Source: Streptomyces sp. NBC_01803
GTDB lineage: Bacteria > Actinomycetota > Actinomycetes > Streptomycetales > Streptomycetaceae
Length of the DNA: 64,000 nt
NCBI RefSeq assembly: GCF_035917415.1
Contig: NZ_CP109073.1
Span: 2,029,001 to 2,093,000, forward strand
Reading direction: 5' to 3'
How positions within the stretch are numbered: the stretch's first letter is position 1; every line of letters begins with the position of its first letter. This document shows positions 56,632 to 64,000 of the stretch, in pieces. The notes under the pieces were generated by a model. The model saw nothing but the letters and a program-made list of their open reading frames with translations. It had not been told where the DNA came from and searched no databases. Position numbers and translations under genes: made by a program.

Positions 56632-57375
56632 TCAGCGCAGCGCCAGCACCAGGGCGTCGGTCACGGAGGCCCAGGCCACCGTGACCTCGTCGAAGCCCGC
56701 CGCGCGCAGCGTGTCCAGATGCCAGGTGACCGGGAGGATCTCCCCGTCCGCGTGATCGCCGTAGATCTCGAACCGCTGCCGCGCCTGCTCCGCCAGCTCG
56801 GGGGCCGTCGAGACCACGCGCCACCACTCCTTCCAGTCCAGGACGCCCACCGCCTTCTCCCGCGCCTGCCGCGCCTCGGTGAAGGCGCGCTCGGCGGCGT
56901 GGACGCGGGGCGTGGAGTCGCCCGGCATGTGGTCGGCGTTCATCACCACGCCGCCGGGCCGCACGACGTCCGCGAGCTGCCGGTAGAGCGTGCGGAGCTG
57001 GTCCGCGGTGAGCCAGTGCAGCGCCGTGGCCGTGAGCACCGCGTCGTACGAGTCGTACGGCAGCCGGGCCGTCCACTCCGGGTCCGTCAGGTCGGCCGTC
57101 ACGAACTCCACCCGGCTCTCGCCCTCGAACGTGCCGCGCGCGATCGTCAGCAGCGCCGGGTCGAGGTCCACACCGGTGCTGACCGCGCCGGGGAACCGCC
57201 GCAGCAGCCGGGCGCTGATGCTGCCGGTGCCGCAGGCCAGGTCCAGCACGCGCGGCTGGTCGCCGACCTGCGCCTCGACCGTGTCCAGCATGACGCGGAA
57301 CCGCTCCTCGCGGTCCGGCAGGTGCCACTCCTGCTGCCGGTCCCAACTCTCCTGCCATGCCTGCCAGTCGGTCAT
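56632..57375 (-). CDS. Class I SAM-dependent methyltransferase
   Basis: 247 residues from the ATG after GAGAGGGG. Motif I is VLDLACGTGSISARLLRRFP; VSTGVDLDPALL gives the acidic loop; YDAVLTATALHWL and VVRPGGVVMNADHMPG are motifs II-III. Small-molecule methyltransferase type; substrate unknown. Divergent from the CGNR gene. Confidence 0.9.
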   Translation of the reverse strand: MTDWQAWQESWDRQQEWHLPDREERFRVMLDTVEAQVGDQPRVLDLACGTGSISARLLRRFPGAVSTGVDLDPALLTIARGTFEGESRVEFVTADLTDPEWTARLPYDSYDAVLTATALHWLTADQLRTLYRQLADVVRPGGVVMNADHMPGDSTPRVHAAERAFTEARQAREKAVGVLDWKEWWRVVSTAPELAEQARQRFEIYGDHADGEILPVTWHLDTLRAAGFDEVTVAWASVTDALVLALR

Positions 57376-57463
57376 ACCCGCCCCTCTCAGTAATAGACAC
57401 TTCGCGTCGCCACCCATTACTAGTACGCTGCTGACCATAGGGCCGCACCTGTAAGGAACGCAA

Positions 57464-58069
57464 GTGGAACTGACCTATTACTCGGACTTCGCGGTCCGCC
57501 TGGTCAACACCGAGGAGCCGCTGCGCGGCACAGACTCCCTCACCTCGGTCGACGCCGTGCGCGCGCTGTTCGGTGAGGCCCAGCACGCCGCCCGCCGGGC
57601 GGGCGAGGCAGACGTGACCAGGCTGCGCGGGGTGCGGGCCCGGCTGCGCGCCGTCTTCACGGCCGCCGCCGAGGGCGACGAGGTCCGGGCGGTCGACCTG
57701 CTCAACGCGCTGCTGCTCGAATACCCGGCGAGCCCCCAGATCTCCGGCCACGACCACCTGGACGAGGACGGCCACCCCCGCTGGCACCTGCACCTGGCCG
57801 AACACCCCTCCAGCGCGACCGCCGGCTACACCGCGATCGCCTGCATGGGGCTGGCGTTCCAGCTCACCGACCTGGGCGTGGACCGTCTCGGCGTCTGCGA
57901 GGCCACACCATGCCGGAACGCCTACATCGACACGTCAACGAATCGGTCCAAGCGCTACTGCTCGGACCGCTGTGCGACGCGCGCGAACGTCGCCGCCTAC
58001 CGCGCCCGCAAGCGCCGCGAGCGCGCGGTGAGCGGACGGACGGCGGAGGGCAGCCAGCCCAGCACCTGA
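57464..58069 (+). CDS. CGNR zinc-finger protein (ABATE domain)
   Basis: 201 residues from a GTG with TAAGGAA upstream. The N-terminal ABATE-type helical domain (VRLVNTEEPLRG; RLRGVRARLRAVF) is followed by a C-terminal treble-clef finger with CEATPCRNAYIDTS and RYCSDRCATRANVAAYRARK. Regarded as a stress-linked transcription regulator family. Its last 73 bases overlap the convergent sodX. Confidence 0.9.
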   Translation: MELTYYSDFAVRLVNTEEPLRGTDSLTSVDAVRALFGEAQHAARRAGEADVTRLRGVRARLRAVFTAAAEGDEVRAVDLLNALLLEYPASPQISGHDHLDEDGHPRWHLHLAEHPSSATAGYTAIACMGLAFQLTDLGVDRLGVCEATPCRNAYIDTSTNRSKRYCSDRCATRANVAAYRARKRRERAVSGRTAEGSQPST

Positions 58070-58365
58070 CCGCTCCGCGGCGACCGCAGCCGCACCATGG
58101 CCCGCGCCACGACGAGCCCGTCCGGCACGACGCCGAACTCGCGGCTGTCGTTCGTCACCTCGGGGTTGTCCCCGACGACCCACCAGCCACCGGCGCGGCG
58201 TTCGACCACACGTTTGACGATCAGCAGATCGTGCTGGAACGGATGCCGCAGCACGACCACGTGCCCCGGTCGCACACGGGCCCCGTAGCTCAGCACGAGC
58301 TGATCCCCGGGCCGCAGCGTGGGCTGCATCGAAGGGTTGTAGACCTCGGCGAGCCCCAGCCTCAT
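57997..58365 (-). CDS. sodX: Nickel-type superoxide dismutase maturation protease
   Basis: 122 residues; GGAGGAG before the ATG. S26/signal-peptidase-like core: YNPSMQPTLRPGDQLVLS with the catalytic Ser, and DLLIVKRVVERRAGGWWVVGDNPEVTNDSR (key: KR with catalytic Lys, GDNPE). It removes the SodN propeptide to expose the nickel-binding His1. Divergent from sodN with 169 bp between, which should hold both promoters. Confidence 0.93.
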   Translation of the reverse strand: MRLGLAEVYNPSMQPTLRPGDQLVLSYGARVRPGHVVVLRHPFQHDLLIVKRVVERRAGGWWVVGDNPEVTNDSREFGVVPDGLVVARAMVRLRSPRSGQVLGWLPSAVRPLTARSRRLRAR

Positions 58366-58534
58366 CGCACTCCTCCACGCTTCAGTCGTCCGCGATCACT
58401 GTCCGACCTCCGCACCAGTCAACCATTGGACTTTTGGCCTAAGCCGGGGCGCCCGGCCCGGGTCGGCCGAGAAAACGCGACCTGCACGGAGTAATCTCGC
58501 CCCTGAGAAGACGATCACGAGGAAGGACAGCGTC

Positions 58535-58930
58535 ATGCTCTCCCGCCTGTTTGCCCCCAAGGTGAAGGTCAGCGCCCACTGCGACCTCCCCTGCGGTGTC
58601 TACGACCCCGCTCAGGCCCGGATCGAGGCGGAATCCGTCAAGGCCATCCAGGAGAAGTACCTGGCCAATGACGACCCGCACTACCGCGCCCGCGCCACGA
58701 CCATCAAGGAGCAGCGGGCCGAGCTGGCCAAGCACCACGTCTCCGTGCTGTGGAGCGACTACTTCAAGCCCCCGCACTTCGAGAAGTACCCCGAGCTCCA
58801 CCAGCTCGTGAACGACACCCTCAAGGCCCTCAGCGCCGCCAAGGCCAGCACCGACCCGGCCACCGGCCAGCAGGCGCTGGACTACATCGCCCAGATCGAC
58901 AAGATCTTCTGGGAGACCAAGAAGGCGTGA
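58535..58930 (+). CDS. sodN: Nickel superoxide dismutase (precursor)
   Basis: 131 residues with a 14-residue propeptide (MLSRLFAPKVKVSA) before the nickel hook HCDLPCGVYDP, in which His1, Cys2 and Cys6 of the mature protein bind Ni. The rest is the four-helix hexameric subunit. Cytoplasmic superoxide disproportionation. GAGGAAGG precedes the ATG. Normally nickel-induced in Streptomyces; I did not identify a Nur site. Confidence 0.97.
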   Translation: MLSRLFAPKVKVSAHCDLPCGVYDPAQARIEAESVKAIQEKYLANDDPHYRARATTIKEQRAELAKHHVSVLWSDYFKPPHFEKYPELHQLVNDTLKALSAAKASTDPATGQQALDYIAQIDKIFWETKKA

Positions 58931-58988
58931 CCCACGGCCTTCCGCCGTCGCCCGACGCCCATGAGGCGAGGCGGCAGCCATGAGCTCG

Positions 58989-59028
58989 ACCAAGGCGCCC
59001 GACCGGACCACCGGTCGGGCGCCTTGGT
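58989..59028 (+). terminator. strong hairpin terminator after sodN
   Basis: A perfect 18-bp stem with a 4-base loop (acca), 58 bases after the sodN stop. Confidence 0.88.
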
Positions 59029-59075
59029 GCTGGGCGGTGGCCGGGTCCCACAGTCCCAAGGGTCCCCGGAGTCCG

Positions 59076-59123
59076 AAGGGCCCCAAGGTCGCAAGGGCCC
59101 CAAGGTCGCAAGGGCCTCAAGGG
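59076..59123. repeat. 17-bp tandem repeats after sodN
   Basis: aagggccccaaggtcgc occurs twice exactly (59076-59109) with a partial third copy. Lies at the junction between conserved chromosome and the accessory island. Confidence 0.75.
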
Positions 59124-59609
59124 AGCGGATGGGGCAAGGGGTTGGGGCGGCGGGTGAGGCCGGTCAGTGGGCACTCACCGGTCAAGGTTGTCAAGGGTCC
59201 TTACGCACCCCCATCGGCGCGACGACTCGGCGGGGCACATACGTGCAGGTCAGAGACTTGCCGGGGTCTGTAGGAGCGCCAACGGCCCCGGTCTGTATGG
59301 GCCCTGTCGGGAGCGCAGCGGCCCCCGGGGTGGGGCCCGCGACGCGACGCCGTCAACGGGTCAGCGCGGAAGGGCCCCGCCCGCTGTGCCGATGGGGGCG
59401 GCGTGCGGGCGGGGCTTGGTGGCGTTCTCACCGCACCGGGGGGTGCGGCATCCCCCGTGAGGGGGCGGACCGGGGCGGGAGCCTGAGCGCGTCCGCTCAG
59501 ATCGGGCACGTCTGCCCGTGATGCTCGCTGGCTTGTCCGGTCAGAAGCGCCACCGGTTCCCGCACGGCCGGGGGGTACGTCGTCTCGTCCCCGGCCGGGC
59601 GGGAGTCCA
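59124..59609. other. gene-free stretch at the island boundary
   Basis: About 490 bases with no ORF that has a ribosome site or recognisable family. No tRNA or clear attachment-site repeat was found, although this is where one would be expected. Confidence 0.4.
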
Positions 59610-60038
59610 TCAGTCGGCCCGCGCTCCTCCCGGTGTCCGGCGGGCCCCCAGACTCGGCAGGCACCTTGCGGACACGGTCAGAACCAGCGCGCCCGCTAAC
59701 CGCCCTGCGCGCGTCGTCAGGCGCCGGAGTCTGCGGGCCGGTGGCCGTGCGTGCGCCCTCGGGGGCCGGTCACCGGGGCGGGCGCTGGGGCCATGACCGG
59801 AGCGCACGGGATCTACGCGCCAGTGCCGTTGTGCCGTACTGAGGAACTGACTATGCGTCAGCCCGTGCCGGTGGGTGTGGTCCAGGGCCCACATGCCCAC
59901 CGGCTTGGGGTCGTTGTCCGCCCATGGCGACGCCTCGCCGCACGTCATGCACTCCGCCGCGTACCTCCCGGCCGGGGCACCCTCGGCCCGTTCTGCGGTG
60001 AGCGTCCATTCGGCGCCCCTGATGACCGTGTGCGTCAC
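59610..60038 (-). CDS. DUF7848-type small protein, apparently C-terminally extended
   Basis: 142 residues from a GTG overlapping the upstream stop (GTGA). The first 75 residues (TVIRGAEWTLTAERAEGAPA, CMTCGEASPWADNDPKP, GMWALDHTHRHGLTH) match a small Cys-containing family common in Streptomyces mobile regions. The remaining Arg/Pro-rich tail has no family character and may result from loss of the normal stop. Function unknown. Confidence 0.65.
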   Translation of the reverse strand: MTHTVIRGAEWTLTAERAEGAPAGRYAAECMTCGEASPWADNDPKPVGMWALDHTHRHGLTHSQFLSTAQRHWRVDPVRSGHGPSARPGDRPPRAHARPPARRLRRLTTRAGRLAGALVLTVSARCLPSLGARRTPGGARAD

Positions 60039-60274
60039 TGCCACTCCCCGGCCGTGAAGCGGTAGGGGCGGGTGACGTGCTCCCGGTAGGCCAGATGCCC
60101 GGGGTTCCCCTTCACGTGCCGGGCCGCCCACGCCGTACCGTCCCCGGCGTCCGTGGCGGTCGGCCCGGTCTCCTCGCACACCCGGCACTGCATCGTGTGG
60201 GTGACCGCTTCCGCGTCCGCGCCGGTGTCCGGGCCGATGGTGTACTCACGGAACCGGTACGTCGCGCGGGTCAC
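60035..60274 (-). CDS. DUF7848-type small protein
   Basis: 79 residues from a GTG at 60274 with GGAAGGGG upstream. The pattern ATYRFREYTIGPDTGAD, MQCRVCEETGP and AARHVKGNPGHLAYREHVTR is typical; the Cys pair may bind metal. Overlaps both neighbours by four bases, so the three genes form one operon divergent from the XRE regulator. Confidence 0.7.
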   Translation of the reverse strand: MTRATYRFREYTIGPDTGADAEAVTHTMQCRVCEETGPTATDAGDGTAWAARHVKGNPGHLAYREHVTRPYRFTAGEWQ

Positions 60275-60630
60275 CTCTTGTCCCCTTCCGCCAGCCGCGC
60301 GCCCTGGGACTCCGCAACCCGCAGCGCATCCGACAGGCACTCGGCAAGCCGGGTGGCCGCGAACCGCAACTCCGGTGCGGTTGCGGCCGGATCGGCGAGC
60401 AGTTCGCGGGCGCAGCGCAGCACCTGGGCCCCGGTGCCGAGCTGCGCGCCCTCCACCTCATCAGCGAGCTGCGGCAGACGACCCCCTTCGCTGCCCGGAG
60501 GGAGGTAGGCCGGACCGCCGTCCGCATCGGGCCAGGGAAGCAACCGCGCCCCCTGGGGGTCGTCGGGCGCGCACTGGGTCCCCCCTGGTGGGGACCCCCG
60601 GTCAGCAGTGGTTGACGTAGGCTCCCGCAT
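60271..60630 (-). CDS. Conserved hypothetical protein of the XRE-linked operon
   Basis: 119 residues. A disordered, Pro/Asp-rich N-terminus precedes a helical C-terminal half (LADEVEGAQLGTGAQVLRCA, FAATRLAECLSDALRVAESQ). Proteins with this C-terminus often sit beside DUF7848 and XRE genes in Streptomyces. No signal or membrane segment. Function unknown. Confidence 0.6.
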   Translation of the reverse strand: MREPTSTTADRGSPPGGTQCAPDDPQGARLLPWPDADGGPAYLPPGSEGGRLPQLADEVEGAQLGTGAQVLRCARELLADPAATAPELRFAATRLAECLSDALRVAESQGARLAEGDKR

Positions 60631-60741
60631 GGCTGCCTGCCTTTCTCAGGTGGTCCACGCCCCCGGACCGGTCGCACGGTCGCGGGGGTACTGCGTCCTG
60701 CCCACCGTCCCGCCGGTGGTGACGGCTGCATAGCGGCCCGG

Positions 60742-60761
60742 TGTCGGCCAACTGTCGGCCA
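60742..60761. promoter_or_regulatory. direct repeats tgtcggcca before the XRE gene
   Basis: Two perfect 9-bp copies (60742-60750 and 60753-60761) have an 11-bp period, one helical turn. CACAAT follows and ends 6 bases before the ATG, suggesting a leaderless transcript with the operator over its promoter. Confidence 0.55.
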
Positions 60762-60771
60762 CAATGGGGAC

Positions 60772-61959
60772 ATGACCAGCGTCACCGGGGCCAACATCCG
60801 CCGTCTGCGCGAAGATCGGGGCTGGAGCCAGGCACGCCTAGCCCGCGAGACATGCCGCGCGGCAGGCATCCCTGACGACGCGCCATCGTTCGGGCGGCAA
60901 GCGATCAGCCGATACGAGACGGGCAAGCGCACCCCCCGCGAATGGCTGCCGTTCATCGCTCAGGCGTTGGACGTCACCGTGAACGACCTCAAGGCGCATC
61001 AGGGAAGCATTCCGCTACCCGTTCCGCTTCCTGATCAGGATGACGCGAGAGGCGATGACTACGCGCACGCCATCCGTCGAATGTCGAGACGACTCGTTGT
61101 CCTCGACAATGAGATGAACGGCCTTCCGATCGCGGACATGGCTGCACGGGCTTTCAAAGCCGTACATCGCCGACTTGGCGAAGGCGCCTACGAACCACGC
61201 TATGAGCGGGACATTCGCGCCGCCGCAGCAGAATTGGCGGAAGTCGCAGGCTGGGCACTATTCGACGCAGAGAAGCATGATACGGCCCGCAGATTCAATC
61301 AAGAGGCACTGCTGTTGGCGAGGCTATCGGGTGACCGGGCTATCGAGCTGCTAATTTTGCAGAACATCGGAATGCAATCCGGATGGCTGGGCCGTCCACG
61401 AGAAGAAATAGCAATTGCGCGTTCCATCCTCGAACAAGGCGGCTTGCCGCCACGTGTTGAAGCAATATTTAGAACTCGTGAGGCTAGAGGTCTATCTGCT
61501 TCTGGGCAGGAATCGGAAAGCGCAAACGCATTTGACCATGCCCGCTCGCTCCTTGGGGATGGCGAAAAGATCGGTGACCCATTCTGGGCTTGGTGGATCA
61601 CGGCAGAGGAAATCGATGGCCATCAAGCCTGTGAATTTGAGAAGGTGGGCGACTGGGCAAAGGCGATTCCGCTACTGCAACAGAATTTGAGCTGCCAGGA
61701 ACGTCAACAGGTTGGTTATCGTGGTATCTACTCGGCTAGGCTTCTGGCCTCATTCCTCGGAGTTCGAGCATGGAGGGAAGCCGAGGAACTCGCGGAATCC
61801 ATCATCCCTACCGTTTCCGAAATCGCTTCAATTCGCACATTGAACGTGCTGGCCGAAGCGGCGCGAAAAGGTGAGGCGGCAATCGACGCGCCCCCCAACC
61901 TTCGCGCCGCCCTCCATGGCGTCGGGGAAGCGATAAACGAAGATCCATACACTCTTTGA
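60772..61959 (+). CDS. XRE family regulator with TPR-like C-terminal domain
   Basis: 395 residues. The N-terminal helix-turn-helix (NIRRLREDRGWSQARLARET; QAISRYETGKRTPREWL) is followed by an all-helical region with TPR-like repeats (about 110-390; WALFDAEKHDTARRFNQEAL, FEKVGDWAKAIPLLQQNL). Architecture is like quorum- or peptide-sensing regulators and the XRE proteins of Streptomyces integrative elements. From about 61270 on, base composition is clearly more AT-rich than the surrounding genes, a sign of transfer. Divergent from the DUF7848 operon. Confidence 0.88.
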   Translation: MTSVTGANIRRLREDRGWSQARLARETCRAAGIPDDAPSFGRQAISRYETGKRTPREWLPFIAQALDVTVNDLKAHQGSIPLPVPLPDQDDARGDDYAHAIRRMSRRLVVLDNEMNGLPIADMAARAFKAVHRRLGEGAYEPRYERDIRAAAAELAEVAGWALFDAEKHDTARRFNQEALLLARLSGDRAIELLILQNIGMQSGWLGRPREEIAIARSILEQGGLPPRVEAIFRTREARGLSASGQESESANAFDHARSLLGDGEKIGDPFWAWWITAEEIDGHQACEFEKVGDWAKAIPLLQQNLSCQERQQVGYRGIYSARLLASFLGVRAWREAEELAESIIPTVSEIASIRTLNVLAEAARKGEAAIDAPPNLRAALHGVGEAINEDPYTL

Positions 61960-62332
61960 AAGACCGCGCAATACAGGTCCCATTCCCCCGGGAGCGGCGG
62001 GTTCGGGGGCGGGTGGTTGGTGGGGTCGTTCATGTCGTCTGGGAATGGCTCGCTGCTGTGGCTGTGGGCTGAGTACGTCCGGGGGCGCGCGGGTGTCGGG
62101 GCGGGTGCCGGTTGTGGTCACAGGGGGTTGCGGGTACGGCGGTTGGTGAAACTTGGCAGGGCGAGAGGCGGCTCACCCCTGCGTTCCTGTCGTCCTTCGG
62201 CCCGGAATTCGGGTGTCCCCCGGGGGCGGCGTCCGGACGGCTGAGGGGACGTGCTCAGACGCCGCGCCCTGATCCGCACCGTTGAGGCGGTGAGCGCGGG
62301 CAAGGCCCGTTCTTCCCGGGCCTGTGGGTGCC
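61960..62332. other. spacer between convergent XRE and phage-like genes
   Basis: About 370 bases without a supportable gene. A 7-bp hairpin (aggcccg/cgggcct, 62303-62323) just beyond the stop of the minus-strand gene could be a weak terminator. Confidence 0.4.
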
Positions 62333-62638
62333 TCAGGTGGGTTCGTCGTCTCCTCCCTGGGCCGTTGTGGGGCCGTCCGTGGCGTTCCGGCGGCGTAGGT
62401 GGGGGGTGGGTTCCGGGGCTGTCTGCTGTGCGGGGCTGTTGTGCTGGCCGTGTTCGTGTTCCCACGCCTTGCGGGCTTCTCGTGCGCGGCGGCGTGCCTG
62501 CCGGATCAGGGACAGAGGGACGGGGTTGTCCGGGGCGGGTGGCCATCGGGGGATGCCGTATTGGGGGTCGCGGTAGTCGAAGACGGGTGGTTCGGCTTGC
62601 TGTGCTGCGGCGGCGCGGGCCGCTCTGCGGGCCGTCAC
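62333..62638 (-). CDS. Hypothetical protein downstream of terminase-like gene
   Basis: 101 residues from a GTG overlapping the upstream stop (GTGA). VFDYRDPQYGIPRWPPAPDN and LIRQARRRAREARKAWEHE suggest a short ordered N-terminus and a basic helix, then a disordered tail. Coupling to the upstream gene supports it as real. No function recognised. Confidence 0.55.
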   Translation of the reverse strand: MTARRAARAAAAQQAEPPVFDYRDPQYGIPRWPPAPDNPVPLSLIRQARRRAREARKAWEHEHGQHNSPAQQTAPEPTPHLRRRNATDGPTTAQGGDDEPT

Positions 62639-63012
62639 TGGGGGCCGCCGGTGGTGTCGGTGATCTGCCATCCGAGTGCGGCCATGGCGCGGGGGGTGAG
62701 TCCGAGTGCTTCTCCGGCGTAGCGGGCTTCCTGGGCCTGCCATGCGGACGCGGTTCCGGCGAGGATGGCGGCTTCGTACACGATGAGCACAGCGACCGTG
62801 CCGCGCGCCGTGTCGTCCCACATGACGGCCTGCGGGGAGCGCCACAGTTCATCCCAGCGGGCGCGGTCGGCATCCGTCCACTCCCGGCCCGGCGGCATGC
62901 CGGGCACGGGGAGCGTGCATCCTGCGGCGGGCAGCTCGACCAACGGGGCGCGGCTGCTCTGGCCCCGGTGCGCGCGGCTGTGCGGTCTGGTCACGTTCCG
63001 TGGTTTCGGCAC
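62635..63012 (-). CDS. Phage terminase small-subunit-like protein
   Basis: 125 residues from a GTG with GAGGTGAG upstream. GREWTDADRARWDELWRSPQ, then AVLIVYEAAILAGTASAWQA and ALGLTPRAMAALGWQI resemble small DNA-packaging/terminase small-subunit proteins of actinobacterial phages and prophage-like islands. No large terminase gene is in the window. A phage-derived role is inferred from this similarity only. Confidence 0.5.
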   Translation of the reverse strand: MPKPRNVTRPHSRAHRGQSSRAPLVELPAAGCTLPVPGMPPGREWTDADRARWDELWRSPQAVMWDDTARGTVAVLIVYEAAILAGTASAWQAQEARYAGEALGLTPRAMAALGWQITDTTGGPQ

Positions 63013-63179
63013 CGGCTCTCACCTCGCTTCGGCTCGTTCGGTTGGGGTTGATTGGTCGGCACACCCCTCGGAGCCCTCCCCCGCGTTCCGGACCCCCGGC
63101 GGGTTGGGGGTCACCCCCCACCCCCGGCCGTCACACGGCGTGCCCGTGACGCTGGGCACGCGGCGTGACGGCCGTGCGG

Positions 63180-63974
63180 TCAGAAGCTGAGCGGCCCGAT
63201 GTCCTCACCGAGCACGGTGGGTGCGGCTGGGCGGCGGGGGTCGCGCGGTGTGGCGGTGTCGGCCCGGGGCACGCCGTAGTGCTCCCGCATGGACTGGAGC
63301 AGCATGCTGGCTGTCTGCATGGCCGCGTCCCGGATGCCGAGCAGCGATTCGGCTGCCCTCGCTCCGCGCGCCGCCGCTGAGCGTTCCTGGTCGGCGTTCT
63401 GGTCGGCGGCGCCGTTGAGCGCGTGCCCGATGATCACCTGCTGAGCCAGCTCGATCTCCCGGTCATCGCATCCCCGGGAGCGCAGGTAGTCCGCTCCCCA
63501 CTGGGTGACGGCCAGGGCGCCAACGTCGTCCTGCCGCAAGGCCAGACGTCCCAGCGCGGTAACGGGGTCGTCTTCCTTGTCGAGGATCATCCGGGCGTCC
63601 TCGCGTGCGACGAGTTCCCGCCCCTTGGTGAGCGTGGGCAGTGCGGTCACGATGAACGACGCTCGGGCGACGGTGGCGTTGGCGTCGATCTGGCTGACCT
63701 TCTGCTGTGCCTTCTCCTCGGCGTCGGTCAGCACGTCGCCCATCATGCGCTTGCGGCCATCCGGGTACAGGGTGTCGTCCCAGCGAAGCTTTTCCAGCGT
63801 GGTGTGGGCGGAGGTGATCAGTGTTCCTACGGTCGAGGCGGTGTTCGTGCCGGTGCGGATCTGCGCGCGGCCGGGCGCGGGCAGGGTCCCGGTGGGATGC
63901 TCCGCGCTGTGGTTGTCGATGGCCGTGCGCAGCGCGGCCAGCATGGTGGCGATCTCGTTCTTGAGCATGTCCAT
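63180..63974 (-). CDS. Hypothetical phage/island protein
   Basis: 264 residues; GAGAGGAACGC precedes the ATG. Mostly helical and polar: MDMLKNEIATMLAALRTAID, ITSAHTTLEKLRWDDTLYPD, DAEEKAQQKVSQIDANATVA. No membrane segment or known catalytic motif. Same strand as the terminase-like gene and probably the same transcript, 167 bases apart. Confidence 0.6.
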   Translation of the reverse strand: MDMLKNEIATMLAALRTAIDNHSAEHPTGTLPAPGRAQIRTGTNTASTVGTLITSAHTTLEKLRWDDTLYPDGRKRMMGDVLTDAEEKAQQKVSQIDANATVARASFIVTALPTLTKGRELVAREDARMILDKEDDPVTALGRLALRQDDVGALAVTQWGADYLRSRGCDDREIELAQQVIIGHALNGAADQNADQERSAAARGARAAESLLGIRDAAMQTASMLLQSMREHYGVPRADTATPRDPRRPAAPTVLGEDIGPLSF

Positions 63975-64000
63975 GCGTTCGTTCCTCTCGTGTGGGGCCG

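Noticed and set aside
59029..59609. tRNA or attachment site at the island edge
   Set aside because: No cloverleaf or CCA-proximal TTCRA motif could be read, and no matching repeat was seen at the far side within the window.
61828..62121. Small minus-strand frames overlapping the 3' end of the XRE gene
   Set aside because: No ribosome site and no family resemblance; the overlap with a solid gene makes them unlikely.

Overview
The window is a high-GC actinobacterial chromosome segment, almost certainly from Streptomyces or a close relative. Reasons: very high GC at third codon positions, frequent GTG starts, ATGA/GTGA gene overlaps, conservon-type histidine kinases, PadR/DUF4097 and DUF6104 genes, a nickel superoxide dismutase with its processing peptidase, and an actinobacterial fused 2-oxoglutarate dehydrogenase/decarboxylase (Kgd). 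From memory, the order sodN – malic enzyme – amino-acid ABC operon – kgd with an upstream two-component pair matches a conserved Streptomyces core block; this was not checked by alignment.

Layout. 1-13.6 kb: a partial UbiA-type prenyltransferase, a DUF2165 membrane protein, Tat-exported PhoD, DedA, ChaB, a broken DUF6766 gene, phosphoketolase, a glycosyltransferase pair, a phosphoribosyltransferase-hydrolase fusion, PolX, an esterase fragment and a TetR regulator. 13.7-25.9 kb: small secreted proteins, a PCMT-like methyltransferase, two nitrate-sensor-like histidine kinases (one paired with a Roadblock protein as a truncated conservon), an AurF-like diiron oxygenase with a TetR gene, an NlpC/P60 hydrolase, a PP2C-like phosphatase and a GH25 lysozyme. 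26-33 kb: a frameshifted spermidine-synthase-like gene, a response regulator/kinase pair and kgd, closed by a perfect 20-bp hairpin.

33.07-46.58 kb is the most interesting region: eight genes on the minus strand. Read in transcription order they encode a CU044_2847/Trypco1 protein, a trypsin-like protease with a VMAP-like C-terminus, a MoxR AAA ATPase, a large SAV_2336-type protein, a short Fxs-type precursor peptide, a stand-alone FxsB-type radical SAM/SPASM enzyme, an HExxH protein (putative peptide beta-hydroxylase) and a TIR-NTPase-TPR protein (FxsT type). This joins a cyclophane RiPP maturation system to a vWA/MoxR/protease conflict-type module. The precursor lacks the C-terminal FxSxx signature that gives the family its name.

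46.6-59 kb returns to conserved chromosome: DUF6104, DUF4097/PadR with paired palindromic operators, a quinone oxidoreductase, an ArgJ paralogue with a possible ARG box, an amino-acid ABC transporter operon, malic enzyme, a methyltransferase, a CGNR protein, and sodX/sodN. From about 59 kb to the end there is an accessory island: DUF7848 proteins, an XRE regulator with lower GC, and phage-like genes including a terminase-small-subunit-like protein. No integrase, tRNA, rRNA or CRISPR was seen.
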